Notes under the pieces: generated by a model
The model's database searches: none
The model's input: only the letters and a program-made list of their open reading frames with translations
What the model was told of the DNA's origin: nothing
Position numbers and translations under genes: made by a program
Shown here: piece by piece, positions 19,203 through 29,106 of the stretch
Position numbering within the stretch: position 1 is the stretch's first letter
How the letters are laid out: each line of letters opens with the position of its first letter
Origin: Paracoccaceae bacterium
GTDB lineage: Bacteria > Pseudomonadota > Alphaproteobacteria > Rhodobacterales > Rhodobacteraceae
Assembly: GCA_021296235.1 (NCBI GenBank)
Contig: JAGWAS010000001.1
Coordinates: forward strand, 212,904 to 276,903
Length of the DNA: 64,000 bases
Reading direction: 5' to 3'

Positions 19203-19685
19203 ATGAGCGAGACCTATTCGGACCGGTTCCTTATGGACATCCTTGAAGAGGTAACGACCTTCGCCTGTGTCGGCGTATCGGGCAACCCCATTCGGCCATC
19301 ATATTTTGTGGCGCGATTCCTTTCGCTCAGGGGCTATTCGATAATTCCTGTCAATCCCAACTATTTTGGCAAGCGATTGTTCGGTTCAGAGGTTCGAGCC
19401 GACCTTGGCGGGATATCCGTCGATACCCAGGTCGATGTCGTTGACATCTTTCGCCGTTCGGAAGAGGTTCCCTCAATCGTGGAACAGGCGCTTGACAGGT
19501 TTCCTTCCCTGAAGGTGATTTGGATGCAGGTGGGCGTTGCAAACCAATACGCGGCCACATTGGCTCGCGATGCGGGAGTCAAGGTGATACAGAACCGTTG
19601 CCCGAAGATTGAGCATCAAAGGCTGTATGGGGAATTGCGCATGGCAGGCATCAACACGGGCATCGTCTCCTCCAAACTGCAGTAG
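19203..19685 (+). CDS. CoA-binding domain protein (YccU-like)
   Basis: A 160-residue Rossmann-type CoA-binding protein: FACVGVSGNPIRPSYFVARFL near the start and VVDIFRRSEEVPSIVEQAL, ending in the family line VIQNRCPKIEH. Members bind acyl-CoA; no reaction is established. The start MSETYSDRFL at 19203 is preferred to a longer frame because upstream codons do not resemble the family. It lies 129 bases ahead of the O-acetylhomoserine sulfhydrylase, a pairing I recall from related genomes. Confidence 0.85.
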   Translation: MSETYSDRFLMDILEEVTTFACVGVSGNPIRPSYFVARFLSLRGYSIIPVNPNYFGKRLFGSEVRADLGGISVDTQVDVVDIFRRSEEVPSIVEQALDRFPSLKVIWMQVGVANQYAATLARDAGVKVIQNRCPKIEHQRLYGELRMAGINTGIVSSKLQ

Positions 19686-19814
19686 GCGACAGACGAGCGC
19701 ACAGCGGAACCCCCATCATGGCAACCACGGAAAATTCACCCGGAGTTGGCTGCCGGATTGCACAAGCCGTGCCTCTTGCTTATACGGCCAATGCCAACTT
19801 GCAAGGAATTCAGG

Positions 19815-21107
19815 ATGAACGACGGTCCAGCATACGGATTTGACACTTTGCAGATACACGCCGGCGCACGACCGGACCCTGCAACCGGAGCGCGTCAAAC
19901 TCCGATCTACCAGACTACGGCATACGTTTTCAGGGACTCCGATCATGCCGCAGCATTGTTCAATCTTCAGGAAGTGGGATACATCTACTCCCGCCTCACG
20001 AACCCGACCGTGGCAGCGCTGCAGGAGAGAATTGCAGCGCTTGAGGGAGGGGCCGGTGCGGTCTGCTGCTCTTCAGGGCACGCCGCACAAATAATGTCCC
20101 TGTTTCCACTCATGGGACCGGGTCGAAACATAGTCACTTCAAACCGCCTTTACGGTGGAACCGTTACGCAATTCAGCAGGACGATTCAGCGCTTTGGGTG
20201 GTCCGCCAAATTCGTGGATACCGAGGACCTTGCTTCTGTGGAAGCTGCAGTTGACGAACATACGCGCGCAATTTTCTGTGAAACCATCGCCAATCCGGGC
20301 GGTTATATTTCTGTCCTTGATGCGCTGGCTGCAATTGCCGACAAGCATCGAATCCCGCTGATCGTGGATAACACGTCGGCAACACCCTATCTCTGCCGAC
20401 CGATTGAATACGGTGCCACGCTGGTGGTGCACTCGACCACCAAATACCTTACCGGCACAGGAACCGTCACCGGCGGCGCGATTGTTGATTCGGGCACTTT
20501 CGACTGGTCTGAAACAGACAAGTTCCCATCCCTGTCGCAGCCGGAACAGGCCTATCATGGCCTAAAGTTCCACGAGACGTTCGGTTCTCTTGCGTTCACC
20601 TTTCACGGCATCGCCGTCGGGCTTCGCGACCTTGGCATGACAATGAATCCGCAGGGTGCGCACTATACGCTTTTGGGAATTGAGACCCTTTCCCTCAGAA
20701 TGAAAAAGCATGTCGAAAATGCCATCAAGGTGGCGGAGTGGCTGGAGCGGCACCCCATGGTCACAAAGGTAACCTATGCGGGACTTCCCTCGTCACCCTA
20801 TTTTTCGAGAATTGAGCGCATTTGCCCGAATGGCGCAGGTGCCCTTTTCACCTTCACGATGAAGGACGGCTACGAGGCGTGCGTGAAATTTGTGGACAGC
20901 CTTGAAATTTTCAGTCATCTTGCCAATCTGGGCGACGCGCGGTCGCTGGTGATCCACTCGGCGTCAACGACGCACAGGCAGTTGACGCCGGAGCAGCAGA
21001 AGGCGGCCGGGGCAGAACCCGACGTGGTCAGGTTGTCCATCGGAATTGAGGATCCCGACGACTTGATCGCAGACATTGATCAGGCGTTGGCCAAATCCGC
21101 ATCATAA
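19815..21107 (+). CDS. metY: O-acetylhomoserine sulfhydrylase (PLP enzyme)
   Basis: A 430-residue Cys/Met-metabolism PLP enzyme (O-acetylhomoserine aminocarboxypropyltransferase), making homocysteine from O-acetylhomoserine and sulfide. It begins GFDTLQIHAGARPDPATGA, typical of MetY, shows YSRLTNPTVAALQ, and carries the PLP lysine in VHSTTKYLTGTGTVTGG. The start at 19815 has AGGAATTCAGG before it; the longer frame adds 23 unlikely residues. The leader of about 130 bases was inspected for SAM-type riboswitches; none could be supported. Confidence 0.93.
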   Translation: MNDGPAYGFDTLQIHAGARPDPATGARQTPIYQTTAYVFRDSDHAAALFNLQEVGYIYSRLTNPTVAALQERIAALEGGAGAVCCSSGHAAQIMSLFPLMGPGRNIVTSNRLYGGTVTQFSRTIQRFGWSAKFVDTEDLASVEAAVDEHTRAIFCETIANPGGYISVLDALAAIADKHRIPLIVDNTSATPYLCRPIEYGATLVVHSTTKYLTGTGTVTGGAIVDSGTFDWSETDKFPSLSQPEQAYHGLKFHETFGSLAFTFHGIAVGLRDLGMTMNPQGAHYTLLGIETLSLRMKKHVENAIKVAEWLERHPMVTKVTYAGLPSSPYFSRIERICPNGAGALFTFTMKDGYEACVKFVDSLEIFSHLANLGDARSLVIHSASTTHRQLTPEQQKAAGAEPDVVRLSIGIEDPDDLIADIDQALAKSAS

Positions 21108-21291
21108 ATTTCTGGGCGGAAGGTCGGCACAGTCGCCGGTGCGTTGTTTCCGAAGGCTCAGGGGATTCTGCAACAGGTTCCAAACTGGCGGCGCTCGGGA
21201 TTTCGGTTGAGGACAATTGTCCGCCCAATCGCCCGGTCTTTAGGTACGCATCGGACTTCTGAACGGCAACACAGCGATCGGCGCAGATCAA

Positions 21292-23076
21292 ATGCAGCCA
21301 AATTTCGCGATACATTTTTCCGAGGAACAGGCGCATGTTCTGCATCTGTCGCGCAACGGCAGCTGGGACATCATCGGAAAAGCACCGACAGCAGGGGACA
21401 AGGCTGACGGGGACTGCCCCGACGCAGTGGCACTCCGTCAGCGAATGGCAAGATTGGGAGGTTGGTCGGTCTCCACCAAACTCGTCATTCCGAATTCATT
21501 CATTTGGTACACAACTTGCCTTGTGGACGGCGAGTTTGAAGGTGAAATTGGAAACGAAGTCGGTGAGCATCTTGGTGCGACGACACCCTTTCGGATCGAA
21601 GAGCTCGCCTTTGACTGGTATGCGGACGGCGATCGGGCCAGGATTGCATATGTTTTGAAACAGAACCTCACCGAAGCTGAAGCATTTGCAACAAATTGGA
21701 AGTTCAATCCGGTCTGTTTCGAGGCCGAGCCGCCTCCAAATTCAGTGTTTCAGCGCCAAGCCTTCTTTGGCCTGACCAAGTTCGCGATTCGGTGCGGATT
21801 TTCCGGAAGTGACGTCAGTTCGAGGTTTCCCCGGGTAAACAATGTTGAACCCGGATTGCCGGAGGTTCGGGCCGGAATTCGGAATCGCCTTGAAGCCACC
21901 CGGACAATGTGGCGCCGTTGGTTGAAGTTACCGGTCATTGCCCTTTTGGCGGTTTTCTTGATGCCAGCCGTTGAATCGAAGGCAGCGAACGGCAATTTGC
22001 AGCCTAAAGCTCACGAAATCGCAATGGTTCCTGCGCTGGCAGGCGGCAATTCAAACATACTTAGATTTGCCCAGGCAACATACGTGTTCGAATTGGAACA
22101 GAGACCAGCCCGACGACCCAATGACGGGGCGGGATCTTCAGTCAATAACAATGAGAGAGCCACCGAAGATGGCCCCCTGACACCGGAAAATTCGGGCGCC
22201 GGCACTGCAGCGACCCAGCCTGGAAACACACCGGGCACCAGGGACGTTGAAGCCGATCCTGTACGCGTTTTTGCAAATCGCGGATTCAATCCCTATGCGC
22301 TGAACAACGATGTTCTGGAGAAATTCCAGGTGGGATTTCAGGACACGGTCCAAGCGGACATGATTGCACGCATCAGGCAAACCGTTGTGCAGATTGAGGG
22401 ATTTGACGCCATTGGGCTGTCAGATCTGCCTGACACAATGTCGGAACTGCCCGAAGCACAACCGGAGAACCGCCGTCGGTTTTCCGGCTCCTCAACGGCT
22501 GCAATTCGGGACGGACTAACCACAATCCTGACAGGAAATTCCGGGGTGGAACCGGGCACATCGCCCGCAGACGCAGAAACGAGTCTGCTTCCCGCACCCA
22601 TTTCGGATTCGGAGTCACGGGTTGTTGAGGCGCCTTCGGCAACAGATGAGAAGACCGTGGAAACCGCCAGCGCCGTGGTGGAACCGGAAAAACAAGCCGA
22701 GTTTGAAGTTCCGTTCCAGCGGCCCGCCCGGAGGTCCATGACAATTGTTGCGGCGCAAGAACCAACCCGGCAGCCGGACGCACGGATCGCCAGAGCAACG
22801 CCTCCAACCAAACGCCCCGCGCCTTCCAGTCCGGACGGCAGGGGCATTGTTGTGTCTCAAGCGAATGAGACCATACTGATTGATGACAACAACATCAGTT
22901 TGATCGGAATATATGGCCCCAGCACGAAACGACGTGCCCTTGTGCGCTTGGAATCCGGTGGCTTTGCAAGCCTCTACATCGGCGCCGACTTCAAGGGCGG
23001 CCGAGTCGTCGAGATCAGCAGCAGTGCCGTGATCTATGAAGTGAGCAACAAGCGCTACCAATTGACACTTCCCTAA
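21292..23076 (+). CDS. Single-pass protein with GspL/PilM-like N-terminus and PilP/GspC-like end
   Basis: A 594-residue protein. The N-terminal ~200 residues look like a small cytoplasmic domain (LSRNGSWDIIGKAP, LVIPNSFIWYTTC, FRIEELAFDWYADG), then a basic stretch and a membrane segment (about 205-222, LPVIALLAVFLMPAV). A long low-complexity periplasmic linker rich in Pro, Glu, Thr and Ser follows, ending in a compact C-terminal domain (about 510-594, ISLIGIYGPSTKRRALVRL) resembling PilP/GspC-type domains. I recall a Rhodobacterales-specific family with this plan. Function unknown; a role in an envelope assembly is inference. Confidence 0.7.
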   Translation: MQPNFAIHFSEEQAHVLHLSRNGSWDIIGKAPTAGDKADGDCPDAVALRQRMARLGGWSVSTKLVIPNSFIWYTTCLVDGEFEGEIGNEVGEHLGATTPFRIEELAFDWYADGDRARIAYVLKQNLTEAEAFATNWKFNPVCFEAEPPPNSVFQRQAFFGLTKFAIRCGFSGSDVSSRFPRVNNVEPGLPEVRAGIRNRLEATRTMWRRWLKLPVIALLAVFLMPAVESKAANGNLQPKAHEIAMVPALAGGNSNILRFAQATYVFELEQRPARRPNDGAGSSVNNNERATEDGPLTPENSGAGTAATQPGNTPGTRDVEADPVRVFANRGFNPYALNNDVLEKFQVGFQDTVQADMIARIRQTVVQIEGFDAIGLSDLPDTMSELPEAQPENRRRFSGSSTAAIRDGLTTILTGNSGVEPGTSPADAETSLLPAPISDSESRVVEAPSATDEKTVETASAVVEPEKQAEFEVPFQRPARRSMTIVAAQEPTRQPDARIARATPPTKRPAPSSPDGRGIVVSQANETILIDDNNISLIGIYGPSTKRRALVRLESGGFASLYIGADFKGGRVVEISSSAVIYEVSNKRYQLTLP

Positions 23077-23480
23077 TTGAACTCAGACCGGCAACTGCGC
23101 CTGCAATCGTCTGCCGACCAAATCGAAACTGTAAAGGTTGGGGTTGAAGTTTCATCCACTTCCCCAACGGCAATTGCATTGATCCCGAAGGAATTTCATT
23201 TTCGTGGCGGTAAGGGAACCCAATTCACGCGTCCTGAACCGCAAGCCCGCGATCCTGCCATCGTGCTGCCGATTCCGAACCTTTTGCCAAAAGTCGGCTC
23301 CTTGACGGTATCGGCCTGATATGCAACGCAATCGCCACGGCCCGCCGCCTTCGATGCGAATTTCAGAAGGCGACCGGAGGGTGTAATGGGGGGGTTGAAA
23401 CGAAGGCCGACCACAGCGACGCCACCTGGCCCGATTGCGCCGCCGGAGATTTGCAGCAGGTCGACTTAAGGGGCAGGAAG
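23077..23480. other. Intergenic stretch before prpE
   Basis: About 400 bases. The frame of the preceding gene stays open for another 80 codons past its TAA, but that reading resembles no known domain. The latter part contains GGGGCAGGAAG immediately before the prpE ATG, a good ribosome site. No promoter could be fixed. Confidence 0.5.
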
Positions 23481-25391
23481 ATGAAATATCGAGACGTTTA
23501 TGACAGCTGGCGAGCGAACCCTGAAGCATTCTGGTTGCGTGCCGCTGAATTGATTGATTGGACGCGCAAACCAAAACGCGCACTATTTGCCGGCAATGCG
23601 CCGATCTACGAGTGGTTCAAGGATGCGGAAGTCAATGCGTGTTGGAATGCGGTTGACCGGCATGTTGAGCAGGGCGGTGGTGGCAGGACGGCGATAATCC
23701 ATGACAGTCCGGTAACCGGAACATGCGCCAGCATCACTTATTCGGAGCTCAGGGATAGGGTTGCCCGCTTGGCGGGCGCCCTCGCCGCAAAGGGAGTTGT
23801 TGCTGGCGACAGGGTCGTCATCTACATGCCCATGATTCCGGAAGCCATCGAAGCGTGTCTTGCGTGCGCACGTCTGGGCGCGATTCACTCGGTCGTGTTC
23901 GGCGGGTTTGCCGCCAAGGAACTTGCCGTCAGGATCAACCACTGCGAACCCAAATGCGTGTTGGCCGCGTCATGCGGCATTGAGCCGGGAAGGCAGGTTG
24001 AATACAAACCCCTCTTGGACAGTGCCATTGAGTTGGCTGACCACAAGCCGGACTTTTGTGTAATTTTTCAGCGCGAGCAGCTGCCTGCCGAACTTAATGC
24101 CTCCCGTGATCACGACTGGGGCGAGTTTACGGATTCGGCGACGCCGACCGAATGCGTCCCCGTCCCCGGCGATCACCCCGCCTACATTCTCTACACTTCA
24201 GGAACGACCGGCCAACCCAAAGGGGTTCTGCGACCGACAGCGGGCCACATTGTCGCCCTGCATTGGACGATGAAGAACATCTATGGCGTCGATCCCGGTG
24301 AGGTGTTCTGGGCCGCCTCCGACATCGGTTGGGTGGTTGGCCATTCCTACATTTGCTACGCACCGCTGCTCGCCGGAAACCCCACCGTAATCTATGAGGG
24401 CAAACCGGTTGGCACTCCCGATGCCGGTGCGTTCTGGCGCGTCATTTCCGACCACCGGGTTGCGGCCCTATTTACCGCCCCCACTGCATTCAGGGCCATC
24501 AAGCGCGAGGATCCTGGCGGGGAGTTGCCAAAGAAATATGATTTGGCGAGCCTGAAAACACTTTTTCTTGCCGGTGAGCGCGCTGACCCCGACACAATCT
24601 CCTGGGCAGAAACCCAACTCCGAATTCCGGTCATCGATCATTGGTGGCAAACGGAAACCGGTTGGGCGATGGCCGCCAACCCGGTCGGAATCGAGAAACT
24701 TCCCGTCAAACCCGGTTCACCAACAGTGCCCATGCCCGGCTACAATCTCAAGGTGCTTGACGAAAACGGGAACGAGGTCAAACGCGGGGAGTTGGGTTCA
24801 ATTGCAGCGCAATTGCCGTTGCCGCCGGGAACATTGTCGTCGCTGTGGCGTGCTGATGACCGGTTCCGCGAGAGCTACCTTTCTGAGTTTCCCGGCCATT
24901 ACAGCACTGGGGATGCAGGATTCATGGATGAGGATGGATACATCTACATCATGGCAAGGACCGACGATGTCATCAATGTGGCAGGGCATCGACTTTCCAC
25001 CGGCGCCCTGGAGGAAGCTTTGTCGAACCATGGCGATGTTGCAGAATGCGCCGTCATTGGAGTGGGCGACGAGCTGAAGGGGCAATTGCCGGTCGGGTTC
25101 CTGTGCCTGAATGCCGGAACCTCCAGAAGTCATTGCGAGATTGTGGCCGAATGCGTTGGACTGGTGAGACAGGAAATCGGTCCGGTTGCCGCATTCAAGC
25201 AGGCGGCAGTGGTTGACCGCCTACCCAAAACCCGATCCGGCAAGATCCTGCGCGGGACGATGACCAAGATCGCGAATGGCGAGAAATACACTGTGCCGCC
25301 CACCATAGACGATCCGACCGTGTTGGAGGAAATCGGTACGGCGCTTGGAACCTTGGGCTACCCAAAATCAAAAGGGGGCACGGAAAGTTAA
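23481..25391 (+). CDS. prpE: Propionyl-CoA synthetase
   Basis: A 636-residue adenylate-forming enzyme activating propionate to propionyl-CoA. It begins with the ACAS N-terminal domain (MKYRDVYDSW...AFWLRAAELIDW). Core motifs are YTSGTTGQPKGVLR (phosphate loop), DHWWQTETGW, STGDAGFMDEDGY and the C-terminal lysine in KTRSGKILRGTM, the usual acetylation and catalytic site. The RPTAGHIVALHWTM stretch is typical of PrpE rather than Acs. The product would enter the methylmalonyl-CoA route, whose mutase is also in this window. Confidence 0.92.
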   Translation: MKYRDVYDSWRANPEAFWLRAAELIDWTRKPKRALFAGNAPIYEWFKDAEVNACWNAVDRHVEQGGGGRTAIIHDSPVTGTCASITYSELRDRVARLAGALAAKGVVAGDRVVIYMPMIPEAIEACLACARLGAIHSVVFGGFAAKELAVRINHCEPKCVLAASCGIEPGRQVEYKPLLDSAIELADHKPDFCVIFQREQLPAELNASRDHDWGEFTDSATPTECVPVPGDHPAYILYTSGTTGQPKGVLRPTAGHIVALHWTMKNIYGVDPGEVFWAASDIGWVVGHSYICYAPLLAGNPTVIYEGKPVGTPDAGAFWRVISDHRVAALFTAPTAFRAIKREDPGGELPKKYDLASLKTLFLAGERADPDTISWAETQLRIPVIDHWWQTETGWAMAANPVGIEKLPVKPGSPTVPMPGYNLKVLDENGNEVKRGELGSIAAQLPLPPGTLSSLWRADDRFRESYLSEFPGHYSTGDAGFMDEDGYIYIMARTDDVINVAGHRLSTGALEEALSNHGDVAECAVIGVGDELKGQLPVGFLCLNAGTSRSHCEIVAECVGLVRQEIGPVAAFKQAAVVDRLPKTRSGKILRGTMTKIANGEKYTVPPTIDDPTVLEEIGTALGTLGYPKSKGGTES

Positions 25392-25623
25392 GTTCCCGTT
25401 GCCGGTTGGAACAATATTTGGCTCCAGCATCCGGCTGCGAATGGAATACTCTTTTGTTGGCGGTTCACGGCAAGCCGGGCCTGAAAGGACGAGGCGAAAC
25501 GGTTTTGAACGCTCCCGCAGGTGCAGCATCAATTTGCATGAACGCCGGAAAAATGGGAAACGGCTCTGCAAATCGACAGCGCTTGAGATTGCGGACGAAT
25601 TGCAGAATCGGGGAAGATGACGA

Positions 25624-26256
25624 ATGCAGGACCATTTGACAGTTGTTGAACACCCGCTCGTTCAGCACAAGCTAACCCTGATGCGAAAGGATACGACTTC
25701 GACGGCAGTGTTCCGGCAGTTGCTCAAGGAAATCAGCATGCTGCTTGCCTATGAGATCACCCGCGAGCTTGAGACCTGCCAAACAGCAATCCGAACACCG
25801 TTAACGCAGACAACGGCACCTGCGTTGGCCGGAAAGAAGCTCGCATTGATCTCGATTCTTCGAGCCGGAAATGGACTGCTTGATGGAGTGCTTGAACTTA
25901 TTCCGTCGGCGCGCGTTGGTTTCATCGGACTGTATCGGGATGAACAAACCCTTGAACCTGTGGAATACTATTTCAAAGTCCCAACCGAACTGCAGGATCG
26001 GCTGGTCATCGTCCTTGACCCAATGCTGGCGACCGGCAATTCGATAGTTGCGGCGGTGTCGAGGATTAAACAGGCCGGAGCAGTCAGGATTCGGGCACTT
26101 TGCCTGCTGGCGGCTCCCGAGGGTGTCAAGCGGATGAAATCCGCACATCCCGACGTTCCAATTGTAACAGCATCCCTGGACGAGCAATTGAATGACATTG
26201 GCTATATTCTGCCTGGTCTCGGCGACGCCGGAGACAGGATGTTCGGGACAAAATAG
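25624..26256 (+). CDS. upp: Uracil phosphoribosyltransferase
   Basis: A 210-residue enzyme converting uracil and PRPP to UMP in pyrimidine salvage. It begins [19 protein letters not shown], typical of Upp, with the PRPP loop [18 protein letters not shown] and the uracil-binding C-terminal [22 protein letters not shown]. Full length. It converges with guaD across only 21 bases, so both nucleobase salvage genes share a terminator region. The 232 bases upstream of the ATG hold no recognised gene. Confidence 0.96.
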   Translation: MQDHLTVVEHPLVQHKLTLMRKDTTSTAVFRQLLKEISMLLAYEITRELETCQTAIRTPLTQTTAPALAGKKLALISILRAGNGLLDGVLELIPSARVGFIGLYRDEQTLEPVEYYFKVPTELQDRLVIVLDPMLATGNSIVAAVSRIKQAGAVRIRALCLLAAPEGVKRMKSAHPDVPIVTASLDEQLNDIGYILPGLGDAGDRMFGTK

Positions 26257-26270
26257 CGGCTGTCAGCCGC
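26256..26270. terminator. Short inverted repeat between convergent upp and guaD
   Basis: GCGGCT-GTC-AGCCGC, a six-base-pair GC-rich hairpin starting at the last base of the upp stop codon. It is correctly placed to terminate one or both converging genes, but no T-run follows on either strand, so intrinsic activity is uncertain. Confidence 0.3.
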
Positions 26271-26277
26271 CGAGCAC

Positions 26278-27573
26278 CTAACCGACAACCTTATTTCCTG
26301 AAACCCAGACCGACTTCACAGCCCGGTCATCTCCCATCATTATGGTTGGGAACAGTTCCTCCCAGATATCGTCAGCTCGGCCAGCCCTTTGCGCGATCGC
26401 CTCGGTGGACAAAAGATCCAGCACCAATATGTCAGCTTCGTTCCCAACCCTAAGGCTGCCAATTTGGCGCTCCATGCCGAGAACTCTCGCATTTCCCTCC
26501 GTCGCAAGCCAGATCAACTGTCCGGGATGGATTGCTGAACCATTCAGCTGACCAATTTCATAGGCCGAGGCCATTGTTCGAAGCATTGAAAACGACGATC
26601 CTCCGGCTGTATCGGTTGCCAAGCCCAGCTTTTGGCCCTCACGCATGCGTTGGCGAAGGTCGAACAACCCCGATCCAATGAATGCATTGGATGTGGGGCA
26701 GTGAATGAGGGCAGCACCAAATTCCTTCAAACGGTCCCTTTCTCGGGTGCTCAGGTGAATCGCATGGCCATAGAGACCTCTTGATCCAAGAAGCCCGCAA
26801 GAATCATAGACGTCCAAATAATCGAGTGATTCCGGAAACAGCCTTGCAACCTCTGCAATCTCTTCCGGCTGCTCGGCGATGTGCGTCTGCATCAGGCAGT
26901 CAGGGAACTCCCGCCAGAGATCTCCAAGCGCTTCAAGTTGTCCGCGACTTGAGGTTACCGCAAAGCGCGGCGTAATGACGTAGGAGAGTCGCCCTCGCCC
27001 ATGCCATCTTTTGAGCAGATGCCTGGATTCCTCGTATCCTCGCCTGGCGTCATCCAGCAGGCCGCTTGGAGCGTTCCTGTCCATGCAAACCTTACCGGCC
27101 GCTGCACGCAAACCCCTGTTCTTGGCCGACCGAAAAAATGCTTCGACACTCTCCGGATGCACGGTACAAAAGGAACAAGCAGTCGTGGTTCCGTTCTTGA
27201 GCGCAATGTCAAAATAGAGTTCCGCGATTTTTGAGGCATAATCCTGTTCACAAAATTTCATCTCCTCCGGAAAGGTGTGAAGGCTTAGCCATTCGAGCAA
27301 TCGCTCCCCCCAACTCGCAATGACGGCCGTTTGCGGATAGTGCACATGGGGGTCAATAAATCCGGGCAGCAGCAGGCAGCCGGAATGGTTGTGGACGTTT
27401 GCATTGCGATGCTTGTGCAGCAACTCGCTTGAATTGCCGACGGCGGCAATAATTCCATTTTCAATGAGCACCGCACCGTTTCGGTTGTGGACGAATGCGT
27501 CCCTGGGAGCGGCCCCAAACGGGTTTGCCGTGCAGAGAAGTGTCTGACCCATCAAAAGCGATTTACCGCCCAT
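26278..27573 (-). CDS. guaD: Guanine deaminase
   Basis: A zinc-dependent amidohydrolase that converts guanine to xanthine. Motifs: PGFIDPHVHYPQ (metal-binding His-x-His and the GuaD-specific HYPQ), SFCTVHPES, QTHIAEQPEEI, GHAIHLS and LATDTAGGSSFSM with the catalytic aspartate. The frame extends upstream to 27636; I chose the Met at 27573 (MGGKSLLMGQTLL) because homologues begin just before the first beta strand, but starts at 27582 or 27588 are equally possible. It converges with upp. Confidence 0.92.
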   Translation of the reverse strand: MGGKSLLMGQTLLCTANPFGAAPRDAFVHNRNGAVLIENGIIAAVGNSSELLHKHRNANVHNHSGCLLLPGFIDPHVHYPQTAVIASWGERLLEWLSLHTFPEEMKFCEQDYASKIAELYFDIALKNGTTTACSFCTVHPESVEAFFRSAKNRGLRAAAGKVCMDRNAPSGLLDDARRGYEESRHLLKRWHGRGRLSYVITPRFAVTSSRGQLEALGDLWREFPDCLMQTHIAEQPEEIAEVARLFPESLDYLDVYDSCGLLGSRGLYGHAIHLSTRERDRLKEFGAALIHCPTSNAFIGSGLFDLRQRMREGQKLGLATDTAGGSSFSMLRTMASAYEIGQLNGSAIHPGQLIWLATEGNARVLGMERQIGSLRVGNEADILVLDLLSTEAIAQRAGRADDIWEELFPTIMMGDDRAVKSVWVSGNKVVG

Positions 27574-27712
27574 TGCCACCATCCACATGTGGAACCGCAA
27601 ACGCCCGGTTCGGTGAGCATCGCTGAAACCGCCCAAACCGACGCACTCAATCTATGTTGAAGCCCATGAAATTGCGATAGTGAAGCGCCGGGAACATTCT
27701 GAGGACAGGAAA

Positions 27713-29086
27713 ATGGCTCAGGCACAGGCTGCATCCGGGGAAAACGCATACCGGATAACTGCGGAGTTGACCGGTCAGGTCAAAGAGGCAGTGCAGGCAC
27801 AGGACCAGGATTGTCTGGTTGCGCTGCTTGATGCTCTGCACGTCGCCGACATCGCCGACTTATTTGAACAGGTTGATCCGGAACTGAGACGCGACGCCGT
27901 TGCGCTGTGGGGCAGGCACTTCGACAGTGAAGTCATTTCGGAGCTTGATGAGTCCATTCAGGAGGAATTGCTCTCACAGCTGCCGCGTGAACGCCTGAAG
28001 GAGGTCGTGCGGGATCTTGAATCGGATGATGTCGTCGATCTGGTCGAGGACCTTGATGCCGAGCAGCAGCGGGAAGTGCTCAGTGCCCTGAACGATGTCG
28101 ACCGCGCTGTTGTTGAACAATCCCTTCAATACCCGGAAGAATCAGCCGGAAGGCTGATGCAGCGCGAAATCGTGATGGTTCCATCGCATTGGGATGTCGG
28201 CACTGCCATTGATCACATGCGCTCTGAGACAGGTCTTCCCGAACAATTCTACCACCTGTTCCTGACCGACCCGAAGGTAAAATTCGTGGGAATGGCCTCC
28301 CTTGGGCGGATAATGTCGTCAAGACGTGAAACGCGCTTGTTGGACATCATTGAAGAGGATTGCCGCCCGATTCCAGCAACCATGCCTGAGGAAGAGGTTG
28401 CCTACGCGTTCAACCAATACCATCTCATTTCGGCACCGGTGGTTGGTGAAGATGGTCGTCTAGTCGGGGTCATCACAATCGACGACGCCATGAATGTGCT
28501 TGACGAGGAGGCGGAGGAAGACATCCTGAGACTTGCAGGCGTGGGCTCGGAAAGCCTCTATGACCGGGTGTTCGATACTGCAACCCAGCGATTTCCTTGG
28601 CTGATCGTTAACTTGGCAACGGCAATTGCGGCTTCAGCGGTCATCGACCAGTTCTCTGAAGCCATCGGAATGATGGTGGCCCTGGCAGTCCTAATGCCAA
28701 TCGTTGCCTCAATGGGCGGAAACGCCGGCACTCAATCTCTGACGGTCGCTGTGCGGGCGCTGGCCACCAAGGACCTGACGGGCTCAAACGCCTGGCGGAT
28801 CATACGCCGGGAAAGCATGGTGGGGTTAATCAACGGCTTGGTATTTGCTGCGATTGTCGGGGTGGTTGGAGGGATATGGTTCTCCTCAACCTCCCTTGGC
28901 GCGGTTCTGGCGCTTGCAATGATCATAACGATGTTCGCCGCAGCCTTGTCGGGCATACTGATCCCGATTGGTCTTGAGCGCGTCAGGATTGATCCGGCAT
29001 TGGCCTCGGGGGTATTCGTTACGACGGTAACGGACGTGATTGGTTTCTTCGCATTCCTCGGGATCGCCGCAGCGATCCTGTTTTGA
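27713..29086 (+). CDS. mgtE: Magnesium channel/transporter MgtE
   Basis: A 457-residue magnesium channel. Cytosolic N-domain of alpha-helical repeats (ADLFEQVDPELRRDAVAL, SQLPRERLKEVVRDLESDD), a CBS pair (about residues 140-265, ending DGRLVGVITIDDAM), a plug helix, and five C-terminal membrane helices with the pore line PIVASMGGNAGTQSLTVAVR. The cytosolic half normally senses Mg2+ and gates the pore. The start at 27713 has GAGGACAGG upstream; an ATG at 27680 adds eleven charged residues. It ends 20 bases from the converging mutase gene. Confidence 0.95.
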   Translation: MAQAQAASGENAYRITAELTGQVKEAVQAQDQDCLVALLDALHVADIADLFEQVDPELRRDAVALWGRHFDSEVISELDESIQEELLSQLPRERLKEVVRDLESDDVVDLVEDLDAEQQREVLSALNDVDRAVVEQSLQYPEESAGRLMQREIVMVPSHWDVGTAIDHMRSETGLPEQFYHLFLTDPKVKFVGMASLGRIMSSRRETRLLDIIEEDCRPIPATMPEEEVAYAFNQYHLISAPVVGEDGRLVGVITIDDAMNVLDEEAEEDILRLAGVGSESLYDRVFDTATQRFPWLIVNLATAIAASAVIDQFSEAIGMMVALAVLMPIVASMGGNAGTQSLTVAVRALATKDLTGSNAWRIIRRESMVGLINGLVFAAIVGVVGGIWFSSTSLGAVLALAMIITMFAAALSGILIPIGLERVRIDPALASGVFVTTVTDVIGFFAFLGIAAAILF

Positions 29087-29106
29087 GCAACTCTCTCGAG
29101 TCAGCT

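Noticed and set aside
19686..19814. Possible SAM riboswitch upstream of the O-acetylhomoserine sulfhydrylase
   Set aside because: No SAM-I, SAM-II or SAM/SAH core sequence could be matched in the leader.
23077..23319. Open frame continuing in phase for 80 codons after the stop of the 594-residue protein
   Set aside because: The protein already ends with a family-like tail, and the extra codons resemble nothing; readthrough is not supported.
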